A DNA stretch of 64,000 nt, from contig WSYH01001913.1 in assembly GCA_036426205.1 (NCBI GenBank), forward strand, positions 38,101-102,100. Direction: 5' to 3'. Positions 32,801-45,440 of this stretch are shown here, one piece after another (positions within the stretch are counted from its first letter, which is position 1; the number at the start of each line of letters is the position of its first letter). The notes below the pieces were generated by a model. The model did no database searches. It saw nothing but the letters and a program-made list of their open reading frames with translations, and was not told the origin of the DNA. The translations under genes and the position numbers were made by a program. Origin of the DNA: Ascaphus truei (taxonomy: Eukaryota > Chordata > Amphibia > Anura > Ascaphidae).

Positions 32801-33489
32801 TCTATGGGCCTCATTCAGTAAGCGCCGAAAAGCTTCTTATCGCAATTTTCCCGCCAAAAATGCCTTCCCTATTCAGTAAGCGCCGATAAGTGGGAAAAAT
32901 CGGCATTTTTTGTTTCCGATAAAAACTTATCGGCAGGCGGGTGCCGATAAGCCACTTATCAGCACTTTTTGAAATCGGCTGTATTCTAGTAGCCCGATCA
33001 GCATTTCGCTGCTGATCGGCACTCCAGAATTGAGATTTGAACGCCAATCCGTCCCGCCAACTAAAGTTGGCAAGTTGATGGGGGAGAAGCATCGGCAAGG
33101 GCGACACTTAGAAAAAATCAGGCCTGTTTCCTGTCTGTGATTGATGCCGGGGGTCTCCGGAGCTGATACCAGCACCGGAGGCCCCCGGCATGCATCCGAG
33201 GCAGGAAAAATGCATTTAAAGGCCACTTCATTACCTTAGCGGCTAACCGCTAAGGCAATGAAGGGGTTAACCCGCCGTGCCAGGTTTATTGTGGGTAGCG
33301 GGGGTGGGTGAAGGGGGTATTTGGCCCTTGGCGCTTGTTTAGGGCTTGCGGGGGGTTGCAGGTGCACTTAACCCCTTCACAACCCATGAAGGGCTTAAGC
33401 CCTCCCGCTACCCACCCGCAAGCCCTAAACAACCACCGTTGGGTCCAAATACCCCCTTCACGCACCCCCGCTATCCACAATAAAAAAAA

Positions 33490-33904
33490 TACAAACACAA
33501 AATCCCCACACTAAATAAATAAATATATATAAAAAATAATAAATTATATATCCCAGAAACCCTTGCTGCGCAGTGGAAGTGCTGTGTGCTGGGTGATGAT
33601 GGGAAAGGTGGGGTTGCAGACCTGCCTAAGACATGCAGATGAGCATACAGTTGTATTTGCATTTTGCTTTGCTGTGGAGGTTTTTTGGGTCACTTTTTTC
33701 TCACCACCAGAATTAACTCAATTATATATATATATATATATATATAGATATAGTATATATATATATATGTATATAATATATATATTATAGATTATATATA
33801 ATAAAAAAAAAATTATATATATATAATATTATTTATATATATAATATATATATTTATATATATAATATATATATATATAATATATATATATATATACATA
33901 CATA
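33490..33904. repeat. Unassigned repeat and (TA)n microsatellite in P3
   Basis: 33540-33720 is an unplaced sequence; 33722-33900 is TA-rich and was the target of the hAT-like element. Confidence 0.6.
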
Positions 33905-34136
33905 CATTGCTTGACAAATCACCCCAAATCTACTCGCGAAACAAAAAATCTACTCGCCACCTGCCCGCCCCAGCCCATCCCGCCCCCAGTCCCTGCCCCC
34001 AACCCGCCTCTAATCCCCGCCCAGGCCGCATTTAAAAAAAACTAAATTAAATAAATTTAATAAATTCCTATAAGAACATTCGTTTTTGACATAAATTTAT
34101 TTATTGATTACATTATATACAATTATCCTGTTTGTT

Positions 34137-34156
34137 TGTGTGTGTGTGTGTTTGTG

Positions 34157-34234
<78 letters not shown>
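34137..34234. repeat. (GT)n microsatellite
   Basis: Almost pure GT. Confidence 0.95.
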
Positions 34235-34238
<4 letters not shown>

Positions 34239-34564
34239 GTCGAATCTTGAAAAAAAGCCAGATGTGAATGACTAGTTTGCTGCACCCCTTAACTAGTGCC
34301 TGGATGCCCCCACTTCACAATATTTAAAGCAGCAATCCCGCCTGGGATCTTACCTGATCCGCAGTCCCTCAATGTCCAGGTACCCTCATTCCCCCAATGT
34401 TATACATTGGAGGGGATGTGTTCCCTACCGGTCTTCTGGGTTAGGGGGGATTCCGATGTCTCCCGTGTGAAGCTTGAGTCAGATCTGGAAGAAATCAGTA
34501 TAGGTTATTTCGGTGTAGTATAGGCCAGTTAAGATATACAGGGTAAATAAGATATCCAGATCCA

Positions 34565-34810
34565 GATTGTGAGACGGAGAGAGAGGGTGAGAGAGACGGA
34601 GAGAGAGGGTGAGAGAGATGGAGAGAGAGGGTGAGAGAGACTGAGAGAGATGGAGAGAGAGGGTGAGAGAGACAGAGAGGGAGGGTGAGAGAGACGGAGA
34701 GAGACGGAGAGAGAGGGTGAGAGAGAGGGTGAGAGAGATGGAGAGAGAAGGTGAGAGAAGATGAGAGAGATGGAGAGCGGGTGAGAGAGACGAAGAGAGG
34801 GCGAGGTGAC
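34565..34810. repeat. GA-rich minisatellite
   Basis: Repeats of GAGAGAGACGGAGAGAGAGGGT type, about 20-22 bp. Confidence 0.85.
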
Positions 34811-34885
34811 TGACTGACTGGGTGGGGGGGTGACTTTTGTGGGGGGGTGACCTCTCTCTAATACACACACACATACACTCTCTCA

Positions 34886-34916
34886 TACCCATACTCTCTC
34901 TCTCTCTCTCTCTCCC

Positions 34917-34966
<50 letters not shown>

Positions 34967-35083
34967 NNNNNNNNNNNNNNNNNNNNNNNNNNNNNNNNNN
35001 NNNNNNNNNNNNNNNNNNNNNNNNNNNNNNNNNNCTCTCTCTCTATCTGAGCGTTATCGCTTTCCTTTCTGGCTCTATTTCCG

Positions 35084-35134
<51 letters not shown>
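34886..35134. repeat. (CT)n array with a 68-N assembly gap
   Basis: CT repeats on both sides of N at 34967-35034, followed by (CA)n to 35174. The gap length may be arbitrary. Confidence 0.95.
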
Positions 35135-35137
<3 letters not shown>

Positions 35138-35140
35138 ATA

Positions 35141-35174
<34 letters not shown>

Positions 35175-35176
<2 letters not shown>

Positions 35177-35650
35177 GCGTGGGCAGCGGCATCGGAGGGA
35201 GGGGGGAGTGACACTTGAGCCGCACGGGTAGCGGAGAGAGGGGGGAGAGACACACGAGCCGAGAGACACACGAGCCGCGCGGGCACCGGAGCACCGGAGG
35301 GAGGGGGGAGTGACACCCGAGCCGCGTGGACAGCGGGAGCAACGGAGGGAGGGGGGAGAGACACACTAGCCACGTGGGCACCGGAGGGAGGGAGGGAGTG
35401 ACACCCAAGCCATGTGGGCAGCGAGAGCACCGGAGGGAGGGGGGAGTGACACCCGAGCCGCGCGGGCACCGGATGGAGGGGGGAGTGACACCCAAGCCGC
35501 GTGGGCAGCAGGAGCACCGGAGGAAGGGGGGTGAAACACCCAACCCACGCGGGCAGTGGGAGCACTGGAGGGAGGGGGGAGACACGGAGGGAGGGGGGAG
35601 ACACCTGAGCCGCGCGGGCACGGGAGCACCGGAGGAAGGGGGGAGAAACA
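35175..35650. repeat. GC-rich minisatellite, period about 40 bp
   Basis: About a dozen units of GAGCCGCGCGGGCA + CCGGAGGGAGGGGGGAG + TGACACC. Long apparent frames through it are repeat artefacts. Confidence 0.85.
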
Positions 35651-36194
35651 CCAGAACAGTACAGTATTTATAAATATTTATTACAGTGCATTAAATTCCC
35701 CCCCACCTCAAGCATCTGTCCACAATCCTCTCCATGACCGGATCAGTGCAGGTCTTTTAAGCAGGAGCTGACACAATTATACAGGAGGATATATAGGAGG
35801 AGGAACAGCAGACGCACACACGCACCCCCAACCTCTCCCTAACCCCCCTCCCCCTTGGCAACTCCAAGCCGCGTCACAGTCAGTAGGGGATTTTGTTTTT
35901 GCAGAGCAGGAGAAAAGCTACTGGCCACGAGCCAATATCCGATCGCAGCTGGCGAGTTGGCGACCAGGTTTGTCGAGCACTGTATATATATATATATTAC
36001 CCCAACAACCCCTATACCCCCCTAACATACACATATATGCACTGATACTTGAGTCCGGTGGGGGCCCTCGGGTGTTACCCGCAGGCCTGCAGTACCAATT
36101 TTGTGCCCCCACCCAATTAATGTATAAACACATACATACTTATAAAGAAATAACCCCCTCCCCTAACATATATAGTATTGTAATGGGCACAATT

Positions 36195-36220
36195 ACTATT
36201 ATCCACAAATGGATAATAGT
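36195..36220. repeat. ATTATCC-N6-GGATAAT palindrome, P3 left
   Basis: Same cassette as 6505-6530. Confidence 0.75.
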
Positions 36221-36281
36221 GAATGTGCCCATTTTAAATACATAAAGAAAAATAAATACATAAAATACAAATGGTACTCAC

Positions 36282-36330
36282 CCTTGACATCCTCATCTTC
36301 ATCTTCATCCTGCCCATGTCTCCTCCACTG
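36282..36330 (-). other. Acidic exon-like cassette, P3 left
   Basis: On the minus strand it follows ATGTTTTGCAG and precedes GTGAGTACC; the frame reads WRRHGQDEDEDEDVKG. It is shorter than the P1 and P2 copies but clearly related. Confidence 0.5.
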
Positions 36331-36679
36331 CTGCAAAACATACACAAGAATAAAAACATCCAATGTAATGTCCCCTAACCCCTTAATCACCATAGCGGTT
36401 ATTACAGCTGCAGGCATTAAGGGGTTAATACACCCTCACCCACCACTCGGGAGGCCTACATACCCTCCCCCACTAACCCCCCACCCCGTGAGGCCTAACC
36501 ACCCTCACCCACTACCCACAAGGGAGGCCTACCCACATACCCTTGGGCCAATACCCCCTCTCCCCACCCCCAGTACCACAATAAAAACAATACACTGCCA
36601 CACAATACGCATAATTCTATTTATTAAATACATTACCCACCCCCTGTGCCCCCCCCTAAATACATGAATTATTCTTTTA

Positions 36680-37016
36680 CATACAGGGTTCATACCCCAT
36701 GCCCACGCGAGTCCCCGGTGGGCCCGGCGGGTCACCTGACAGACCTACAGGTTACCAGCAACTTGTTTCATACAGGTTCTGTAGGCCTGTTGGTGGGTCC
36801 CGCCAGGCGCCATGGCCCACAAGGTGGTCTCCGCGGGTCACCGTGGGCCACAATTGGGTCCCCACGGTAGGCCCGCGGATGTCTGGGAGCCCCGGGTCAG
36901 ACCCACAGGTGTCTGCGGGGCCTCGGGTTGTTCCTACAGGGGTCTGGGGACCCACGGGTGGGCACTACGGGTCCGCGGTGCCCCCACAGATGTGATGCCA
37001 CTGGTTCTTCCCCGTA
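36680..37016. repeat. GC-rich block, P3 left arm
   Basis: Bounded by TTTACATACAG/GG (acceptor-like) and CCCCGTAG. Degenerate GGGTCCCC/CCCACGGGT-type repeats. Inverted partner 40100-40600. Confidence 0.6.
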
Positions 37017-37019
37017 GAC

Positions 37020-37990
37020 AATATATATATATATACACACATGATGAGCCAATATACAAATAAATGTAGAAGGGCAATCAAAGACATGCTCAACCACAAA
37101 TACCACTTCTCCATATAACACAGTAAATAAAATCATATTTCCTTAAAAAAATCCAATCTCATCTTCCAATCAAAAGCCTCAAATGCCAATCAAAAGCCTC
37201 AAATGCAAATCAAAACATTGCATTTACATTGTATACATGATGCATACAATCTATGCACCATGCAAACTCTACCAATGAATGTTAACAATAACATATTCCA
37301 AACAAAATACCAATACATCCAAACAAGTATACTATTTAAACCAATCAAGTAACCATAAATCAATTAGCATTCATTAATTAAATTACTAAACAATTTAAAT
37401 TCCATCCATAACAATTAAATAATTAACTATTTCAATCGTTAAACAGAACAAGTTACCATCAGACAAAATATAAGTACCAAAAAGAATACAATATACAAAA
37501 GCAAGCCTCACCCTAACCTAAAGTACACCATACAAGACCAAAAATTACATCTATCTAATAATAAAATACATGACACACACATTTATGCATAGCAGCATAG
37601 CCAAAAACATTTTAAACACAGCAAAACAAGCTTTTAAAACAACATCATTTCTTACCCTATATGTATATATCGATCTAGACATACATACATACATACATAC
37701 AGTGGCAAGAAATGATATACCAAAAAAAAAACACATGTAAAAAACAAAAAAATACAAGAACAAGTTAAATAAAATACATTTCTTTTGTTCACTTACCATT
37801 ACTTGACCCACTCACCGACTCCCGTTGAACAGCTTACTCTCGAACCAATCCACACACAGGAACCCATAAAATAATAAACCATAAAATAATAAACATTAAA
37901 ATAAAAAAACAAAACAATCCAGGGGTCTTCTATTTGTAATCAATCTTCATCCGTATTCTTCTTTCTTGTATCTGTGGCTCTCTTCCGGGG
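37020..37990. other. P3 left arm, AT-rich part
   Basis: Mirror of about 38900-39520. GTAAGT and GTGAGT donor sites near 37790-37815 (minus) match those of the right arm. No protein recognised. Confidence 0.6.
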
Positions 37991-38029
37991 TCTTGTTGTC
38001 TTTTTCGGCCACGCCCTGGCCTTCTTCTT

Positions 38030-38700
38030 CTGTAGGAGGTCCTTCTTCCTCTGCCTCTGCCTTCAAAATGAGACGACATAGGCTTTTTATAGGCGTATGA
38101 CGTCACATTTTCGTCATATGGTCCCACGGCCCTGATTGGTCCGTGAAAACCATGTGTTTTGGCCGAAAATAAATAAATAATTACGTCATTTAAAGGCAAT
38201 GAAAGCACAGCCAATCAGAATGGCTGTGCTTCAATTGCCTTTAAGATGACGTCATGAAAAGAAAGATGTCCGGCCTCACATGGTACGGTAGCCAATCAGA
38301 GCGTGGGAAATGCATCCCAACTCTGATTGGCTCTAGTACCATGTGACAGGCTTTCAATGACGTCACATCCGTTCTCCCCCAAGCCTCTGTCACATGGTCT
38401 ACTAGAGCCAATCAGAGTTGGGATGGAGTTCCCACGCTCTGATTGGCTACTGTACCATGTGAGGCCGGCCATGTTTCTTTTCATGACGTCATCTTAAAGG
38501 CAATTGAAGCAAAGCCATTCTGATTGGCTATGCTTTCATTGCCTTTAAATGACGTCATCATTTTTTTTTCTCGGCCAAAGCACATGGTTTTCACGGCCCA
38601 ATCAGGGCCGTGGGAACCATGACGAAAATGTGACATCATAGGCCTTTAAAAGCCTATGTCGTCTCATTTGGAAGGCAGACGCCAAGGAGGAAGGACCTCT
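38030..38700. promoter_or_regulatory. Divergent promoter at the centre of P3
   Basis: Six or more ACGTCA/TGACGTCA sites (near 38097, 38184, 38247, 38358, 38484 and 38548) and eight CCAAT boxes (near 38132, 38209, 38291, 38325, 38408, 38441, 38521 and 38600). TATA-like boxes flank them: CCTATAAAAAGCC near 38075-38090 (minus) and GGCCTTTAAAAGCC near 38642-38655 (plus), each followed by GTCGTCTCATTT. Same design as P1. Confidence 0.62.
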
Positions 38701-38722
38701 GGAGAAGAAAGAAGACCAGGGC

Positions 38723-38920
38723 ATGGCCGAAGACGACAAGAAGACCCCGGAAGAAGATTCAAGAAAGAATAATACAGATGAAGATGGATTACAAATAGAA
38801 GGACCCTGGATTTGGTGTTTAATTATTTTATGGTTTATTATTTTATGGGTTCCTATGCTGTGGATTGGTTCGAGAGTAAGCTGTTCAACGGGAGTGGTGA
38901 GTGGGGGAAATATGTTTTAA
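38723..38920 (+). CDS. Small single-span membrane protein candidate encoded in P3 right arm
   Basis: An open frame of 65 codons starting about 55 bp after the predicted transcription start. The N-terminus MAEDDKKTPEEDS is acidic and polar (residues 1-27); residues 28-49 (PWIWCLIILWFIILWVPML) form one strongly hydrophobic segment. A GTGAGT donor lies inside at 38897, so the real C-terminus may come from a later exon. The related frame in P1 (APDCKKTPEQ, 4930 on) also leads into hydrophobic residues but lacks the ATG. The P3 left copy is interrupted by a stop. Start chosen as the only ATG in the conserved block. Function unknown; the hydrophobic part comes from an AT-rich repeat and could be chance. 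Confidence 0.3.
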   Translation: MAEDDKKTPEEDSRKNNTDEDGLQIEGPWIWCLIILWFIILWVPMLWIGSRVSCSTGVVSGGNMF

Positions 38921-39489
38921 ATGCTGTGTTTGCGTGTGTTTTAAAAAGTTTTTGGTTATGCTGCTATGATAAATGTGTGTGTAATGTATTTTGAGAATTA
39001 GATAGATGTAATTTTTGGTCTTGATGGTGTACTTAGGTCAGGGTGAGGCTTGCTTTTCTATATTGTATTCTTTTTGGTTATATTTTGTGCTGATGGTAAC
39101 TTGTTCTGTTTAATGATTAAAATAGTTAATTGTTTAATTGTTATGGATGGAATTAAATTGTTTAGTGATTTAATTAATGAATGCTAATTGATTTATGGTT
39201 ACTTGATTGGTAATAGTATATGTTTGGATGTATTGGTATTTGTTTGGAATATGTTATTGTTAACATTCATTGGCAGAGTGTGCATGTGCATAGATTGTAG
39301 CATCATGTATAAAATGTAAATGCAATGTTTTGATTGGAATTTGAGGCTTTTGATTGGCATTTGGGGCTTTTGATTGGAAGATGAGATTGGATTTTTAAGG
39401 AAATTGATTTATTGTACTGTGTTTGTATGGAGAAGTGGATTTGTAGTAGAGCATGTTTTTGATAGCCCTTCTACATTTATTTGAATATT

Positions 39490-39700
39490 GGTTCATCATG
39501 TATGTGTGTATAATAATATATATATATATATATAGAATATATATAGATATATATATACATAATAAATAAATAAATATATCAAGCTATATAGATATATATA
39601 AGATATATATACATATATATACTATATATAAATATATATATATATATTATATATATAGATATATCTCTATATATATATATATGTGTGTGTGTGTGTATAT
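39490..39700. repeat. (TA)n microsatellite in P3 right arm
   Basis: TATATA with interruptions; the left-arm counterpart at 37020-37040 is short. Confidence 0.9.
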
Positions 39701-40099
39701 ATATAGTTGCATGATGAAGCCACTGTACAAATGAATGGGTGAAGGGTGTGTATCGGGCCAGGGTGGCTTAACCCCTTCATTACATTTGCGGTTATTATCC
39801 GATACGGTGATTAAGGGGTTAATTGATATCTGAATGTTATTGCTCTGTATTGGCTATGTATTGGCTATGTATTTTGTGGGCAACGGAGGACAAGGATTGT
39901 GCTGGCGACGGGGGCTTCTTATTGATGAGGTCAGTAGAACTTTATTTATTTTAATATGCTAGTTAATGTGTTTAATAATGGGCAAATAATCTATTATCCC
40001 TATCTGGATAATAGTTATTTGGCACATTATTGTAATGTAGGTGTTGTGGGGGGGAGGGGGATTGATGTATTTAATGTATAGGTCAGGTTCATTTATTTT
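39701..40099. other. P3 right arm segment without left partner
   Basis: Holds the TTAACCCC palindrome (39765-39825), a segment reading ATEDKDCAGDGG near 39890 that ends GATGAG/GTCAG, and the GATAAT palindrome at 39991. All three have counterparts in both P1 arms, so the left arm of P3 lost them. Confidence 0.6.
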
Positions 40100-40600
40100 A
40101 CATTCAGGGTTTGTTCCTTTTGGTTCTGCGTGAGACATCTGGAGACCACCTGCGGTATCCTCGGGTATCTCCCAGGCACCAGGCTGGTGGGTCCATGGGG
40201 GACACCTGCGGGGAAGAACCGGTGGCCCCACATCTGTGGGGGCACCACGGACCTGTAGTCTGTGGGGAAGAACCGGTAGCCTCATATCTGTGGGGGTATT
40301 GCGGACCCGTAGTGCCCACCTGTGGGTCCCCAGACCCCCGTGAGAACCACCCGAGTCCCCTCAGACACCTGTGGGTCTGTTCCGGGGCTCCCAGACATCC
40401 GCGGGCCTACCATGGGAAGCCAATTATGGCCCACGGTGACCCGCGGAGACCACCTTGTGGGCCATGGTGCTTGGCGGGACCCACCAACAGTCCTCCAGAA
40501 CCTGTATGAAACAAGTTGCTGGTAACCTGTAGGTCTGTCAGGTGACCCGTCAGGCCCACCGGGGACTCGCGTGGGCCTGGGGTATGAACCCTGTATGTAA
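40100..40600. repeat. GC-rich block, P3 right arm
   Basis: Starts after TTTTACATTCAG and ends CCCTGTATGTAAAA, so its ends are also mirror images of each other. Inverted partner of 36680-37016. Confidence 0.6.
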
Positions 40601-40867
40601 AATGATAAATCATGTATTTATGGGGGGGCACAGGGGGTGGGTAATATCTTTTAATAAATAGAATGATGTTTATTCCGGGGCTGTGTATTGTTTTTATTGT
40701 GGGTACTGGGGGTGGGGGAAGGTGGTATTGGCCAAAAGGGTATGTGGGTAGGCATACATTCCCATACATTCCCTCCCCCACTAACCGCCCACCCTGTGAG
40801 GCCTAGCCACCCTCACCCACTACCCACAAGGGAGGCAGCATTAATGTATTTTAATAATATTGTGCGG

Positions 40868-41485
40868 GAGAAGGGGGTCCCCTGAGCTGAACCACATTGA
40901 TTTGTGGCTCAGAGACCCCCTGCTTCCCGAGTTACAGGCCCCGGTTCGGGGCCTCGGTTCCAGTGTCGCCGCCATCTTTATAGCGTCCCAGACGCGATGT
41001 GGGCTTTATAAAGATGGCGGCGACACTGGCACCCGATGCCCCTTACCGGGGCCTGTAAGTTGGGAAGCAGGGGGTCCCTGAGCTAAAAATCCATGTGGTT
41101 CAGCTCAGGGGACCCCCTGCTCTGCTCCCGTACACTATTATTAAAAATACATTAATGCTGCTTCATTACCATTGCAGATAGCCGCAAAGGTAAGGAATTA
41201 TTCTTTATTTATATGGGTGTTTTACTCATAGTGTATATGTGCAGAGGGTCTCCAGGAGCTGAACCGCTTTGGTTTTAGGTCTGGGGACCCCTTGCTTCCT
41301 CAGATACAGAACACTTTATGGGGTGTCGGTATCCTTCTGCTTTGTTTACATTCCGCAGTCACGTGATCGGGACATTTACATGCAGAAGGATACCGGCCCC
41401 TCATAAAGGGGCCTGTATCTCGGAAAGCAGGGGGTCCTCGGACCTGAAACCAATGTGGTTCAGCTCCGGAGACCCCCTGCACATG
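40868..41485. repeat. Two M modules, P3 right outer part
   Basis: 40868-41120 and 41240-41485; same order and spacing as in P1. Confidence 0.75.
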
Positions 41486-41773
41486 TACACTATGAATAAA
41501 AATTGATTGTAAATATATTTTATTTTGCCGATGTTTGCGCAGAGAGAGTGGCGGATCTCTCTCTGCTTCAGGCTGATCTCGGCAAGGGACGGCGTATCGC
41601 CAGGTTATCGGCAGACAGACTGTCTTGCCACCGGCTACTTGGCGTGTTGCTTTCGCAGTGATTTGCCAGGGATTCGGCCCTTCCTGCATACTGCGAGGGC
41701 AACACGCCAAAACATGCCGATATTGAACCCCTGCTGAAAGTGCTTTTTCGGTGCTTACTGCATCGAGTCCTTA

Positions 41774-42263
41774 GTCACTCAGTCACAAAAAACAAATAGA
41801 AACAAAAATGACACACTAACAAAGTTCTTTCACACTAATAATACAATTTTTTTTTAAAGAAATATTATAACACACAACAACTCACTCACTAATCACCATC
41901 AACACAAATCAACAAATCTCTCCTCCTACCACCAAGTCCAGTCTATCTCTCCCTCCCTCCCAACAGCACAGACACACGCTGAAGAAAATGGGCGCTTTAT
42001 ATAGGGTGTCCAATTAAAATTGTTGTGCGAACTTGTGACTTGTTGCCATGTGCTTGGCTAATTTAATTACTTCAGCTTATCAGCACTTAACCCCTAAACT
42101 ACCATATCTATTTTTTTTTTCTAAACAAACCATATAGAAAGTAATTAACAACGATATTATAGTGAAGGGGTCCACTCCTTCCATGGACTCTCCAACAGAT
42201 ACCCCCAGGAAACTAAGGGGACATACATGAACCTCAGGGGACACTATTGTAAGACCTTAATTG
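41774..42263. other. AT-rich DNA without recognisable gene
   Basis: Nothing identifiable. Confidence 0.6.
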
Positions 42264-43003
42264 CCTAAGCTACTTTTTTACCCCTGAGGAAGGAAGCGCA
42301 GTCTTCCGAAACGCGTAGGGTGGTCTACGTGTGCACTACTGGCGTTAGAGTACCCTCCACATCCATACCAGCTCCACGGACAACCTCAGCCATTGTGCTG
42401 TCTACAGATTGCCCTGTATTTGGCTGGACATTGACTGCTCCGGATGCTTGCTCTTGCCTGCTCGCGTTCAACGTTGCTGCTGAATACGTGGTGACGCTTG
42501 CTCCTGCGACACGCGGTCCGGTGTGCCTGCCCAGCTGAGGTCCGTGCTGTGAAGGGAAAGGAGAATCCCCCTCGGAAGCCCCTGCTAAATCGTGTGAGAC
42601 GTTTGGGAGCTGATACTTGCCAAAACGAGAGGGGATACTCTCTGATATATCCACCGCTTTCCTACCATCTATGTCTGGTAAGCGGCCAGCCTAGCCAGTG
42701 TTGGTGTGCACATGTGACCTAATCTTTTTAGTGTTCATATATTATGCATTGAGTTGTTGTATTAAATGTTTTTATGCTAATCAGTCATTTGTTTGTCACA
42801 GCTTTTCGTTGTCCTATATGTGTTAGTGTTTCTGTATGTCATTTGGTAAACTGTATTACACTATGTTTGTTTTTATATATTTTTTACATGACTGACCGTC
42901 TTCACGTGGAGAGCCCCACAGGACATCCACTTCCATTTGGTTGTATATTAATTATTTACTTTAAGGCTAAGCGCCATAGATATAAGCTTTTTTCTTCCTA
43001 AGC
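42264..43003 (+). mobile_element. 726-bp retro-insertion, sister of 27095-27830
   Basis: CCTAAGC flanks it at 42264-42270 and 42997-43003. The insert starts with ACCCCTGAGGA, a hairpin (GGAAG/CTTCC) and GAAACGCGTAGGGTGG, and ends GCGCCATAGATATAAG plus a T-rich tail. Between the ends, blocks such as GGGGATACTCT and CTGGTAAGC are shared with the first copy. Confidence 0.7.
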
Positions 43004-43054
43004 ATGTAGGTGCCAAACTTCTTCCCAATTTTCTTTATATATTTTAATAATAAT

Positions 43055-43300
43055 GTAGATGAGCAGCGTGTCTCCGGAGCTGAACCGCATTGGGTTCAAC
43101 CTCGGGGACCCCCTACTTCATGATATACAGGCCCCAATATGGGGTGCCGGTATCCCCCTGCAGAATTTAAATCCCCCGGTCAGGTGATCGGGACATCTCA
43201 AAATACAGGGGATACTAGCACCCCATAACGGGCCTACATCTCAAGAAGTAGGGGGTGCCGGGACCTCAAACCAAAGACCACCTGCTCTTCTACATTATTA
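43055..43300. repeat. Orphan M module
   Basis: GTCTCCGGAGCTGAACCGC, GATATACAGGCCCC and TATGGGGTGCCGGTATCC, then the mirrored half ending near 43290. Not within a visible fold-back element. Confidence 0.65.
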
Positions 43301-43309
43301 TTATAATGA

Positions 43310-44728
<1,419 letters not shown>

Positions 44729-44735
<7 letters not shown>

Positions 44736-44869
44736 CCCCTCAGAACAGGGCATTTCTGGCAAATAATGCCCTGGCTGGGTTAAAGTCCCTCGACTTCGCC
44801 TCGGGCCTTCAACTCTTCCAGCCAAGGCATTATTGGCCAGTAATGCCCTGTTCTTCGGGGATTATTACT
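44729..44869. mobile_element. Palindromic MITE of about 140 bp
   Basis: TAATAATCCCC...GGGGATTATTA with AACAGGGCATT and AATGCCCTG repeated inside. Confidence 0.65.
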
Positions 44870-45154
44870 TAAATATTACTGTTCGATTGCCTGTAACAGC
44901 CGTGCATGGAGATGCAGCATCTCCATGCAAATGTTACAGGCGGTTTATTTTCTATCAGCTATCGCGCTTTAACTTTAAGGCCGATAGCAGGGAGTCAAAA
45001 AGAAGCACGCACGATCTGACAGATTGGAGCTCGGCCAATCCAGAACGCCCTGTACTTCGTAGTGAATAGCGCTTCTGGCTTCAATTTTTATTCGCCGTAC
45101 AAAATGTTTTCACGCCAGCGCAAAAGATCACTACTTAGTGTATAGCCCCCTTTG
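44870..45154. repeat. Fragment of another DNA element
   Basis: Hairpin CTGTAACA...TGTTACAG at 44890-44940, and an end-like AGTGTATAGCCCCC near 45140. Confidence 0.35.
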
Positions 45155-45440
45155 TATCGTCTCTATACTGGTTTTCTCCTTTCGTAGTACACTTGGTGCA
45201 ATTATGTATTTCAAGGATCTGACTTTATTGAAAATTACAGATGGTTTGTCCTCTAATTCCTCCTTTAGAATTTGATCATTTAAAAGTATCCCCCAGTGTT
45301 TGTTAATAATTTTTCAATGTTTCTGGCTGACTTGTTATATTTTGTTGTGAATAAACACTTTTTTTCTATCCTCTCGCGCGTAAAATCTTCTCCTTTTTTG
45401 TCCTTATTGATAAGTACATCTCTATTTAAATTGTGTACTT
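45155..45440 (-). pseudogene. Penelope-like reverse transcriptase, C-terminal fragment
   Basis: The minus strand reads RERIEKKCLFTTKYNKSA then, after a one-base shift near 45310, KHWGILLNDQIL, PSVIFNKVRSLKYIIAPS and VLRK. The pattern HWGIL..D..L...P..I...RSLK..IAPS is characteristic of the end of Penelope/Neptune RT. The GIY-YIG endonuclease and the RT core are not visible. Dead fragment. Confidence 0.65.

Larger units (their letters stand above)
33905..35982. mobile_element. hAT-like nonautonomous element swollen by minisatellites
   Basis: Ends CATTGCTTGACAAATC (33905) and GGTTTGTCGAGCACTG (to 35982) are inverted repeats matching at 13 of 16 bases; CAGTGCTCGACAAA is a common hAT-type terminus. 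It sits in TA repeat DNA, so its 8-bp duplication cannot be judged. The inside is (GT)n, GA minisatellite, (CT)n, an N gap and a GC-rich minisatellite; no transposase. Confidence 0.65.
32806..41770. mobile_element. P3: fold-back element, same family as P1, with nested hAT-like insert
   Basis: Left end GGGCCTCATTCAGTAAGCGCCG (32806), right end ...CGGTGCTTACTGCATCGAGTCC (41770). The left outer part matches P1 1865-2560 and the right outer part matches P1 6600-7574. The core from about 36420 to 40835 is an inverted repeat with its axis near 38360-38400. It includes a GC-rich block (36680-37016 against 40100-40600) that P1 lacks. The right arm carries about 400 bp (39700-40100) absent from the left. 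Flanking triplets are TAT (left) and TTA (right), so the target duplication is not clean. Confidence 0.75.

Noticed and set aside
32541..32821. Cys/Val-rich plus-strand frames
   Set aside because: Translation of TG/TCTG microsatellite.
34858..35604. Open frames of 200-250 codons over the GC-rich minisatellite and CT array
   Set aside because: They are translations of simple repeats, one even crosses the N gap; composition is purely repetitive.
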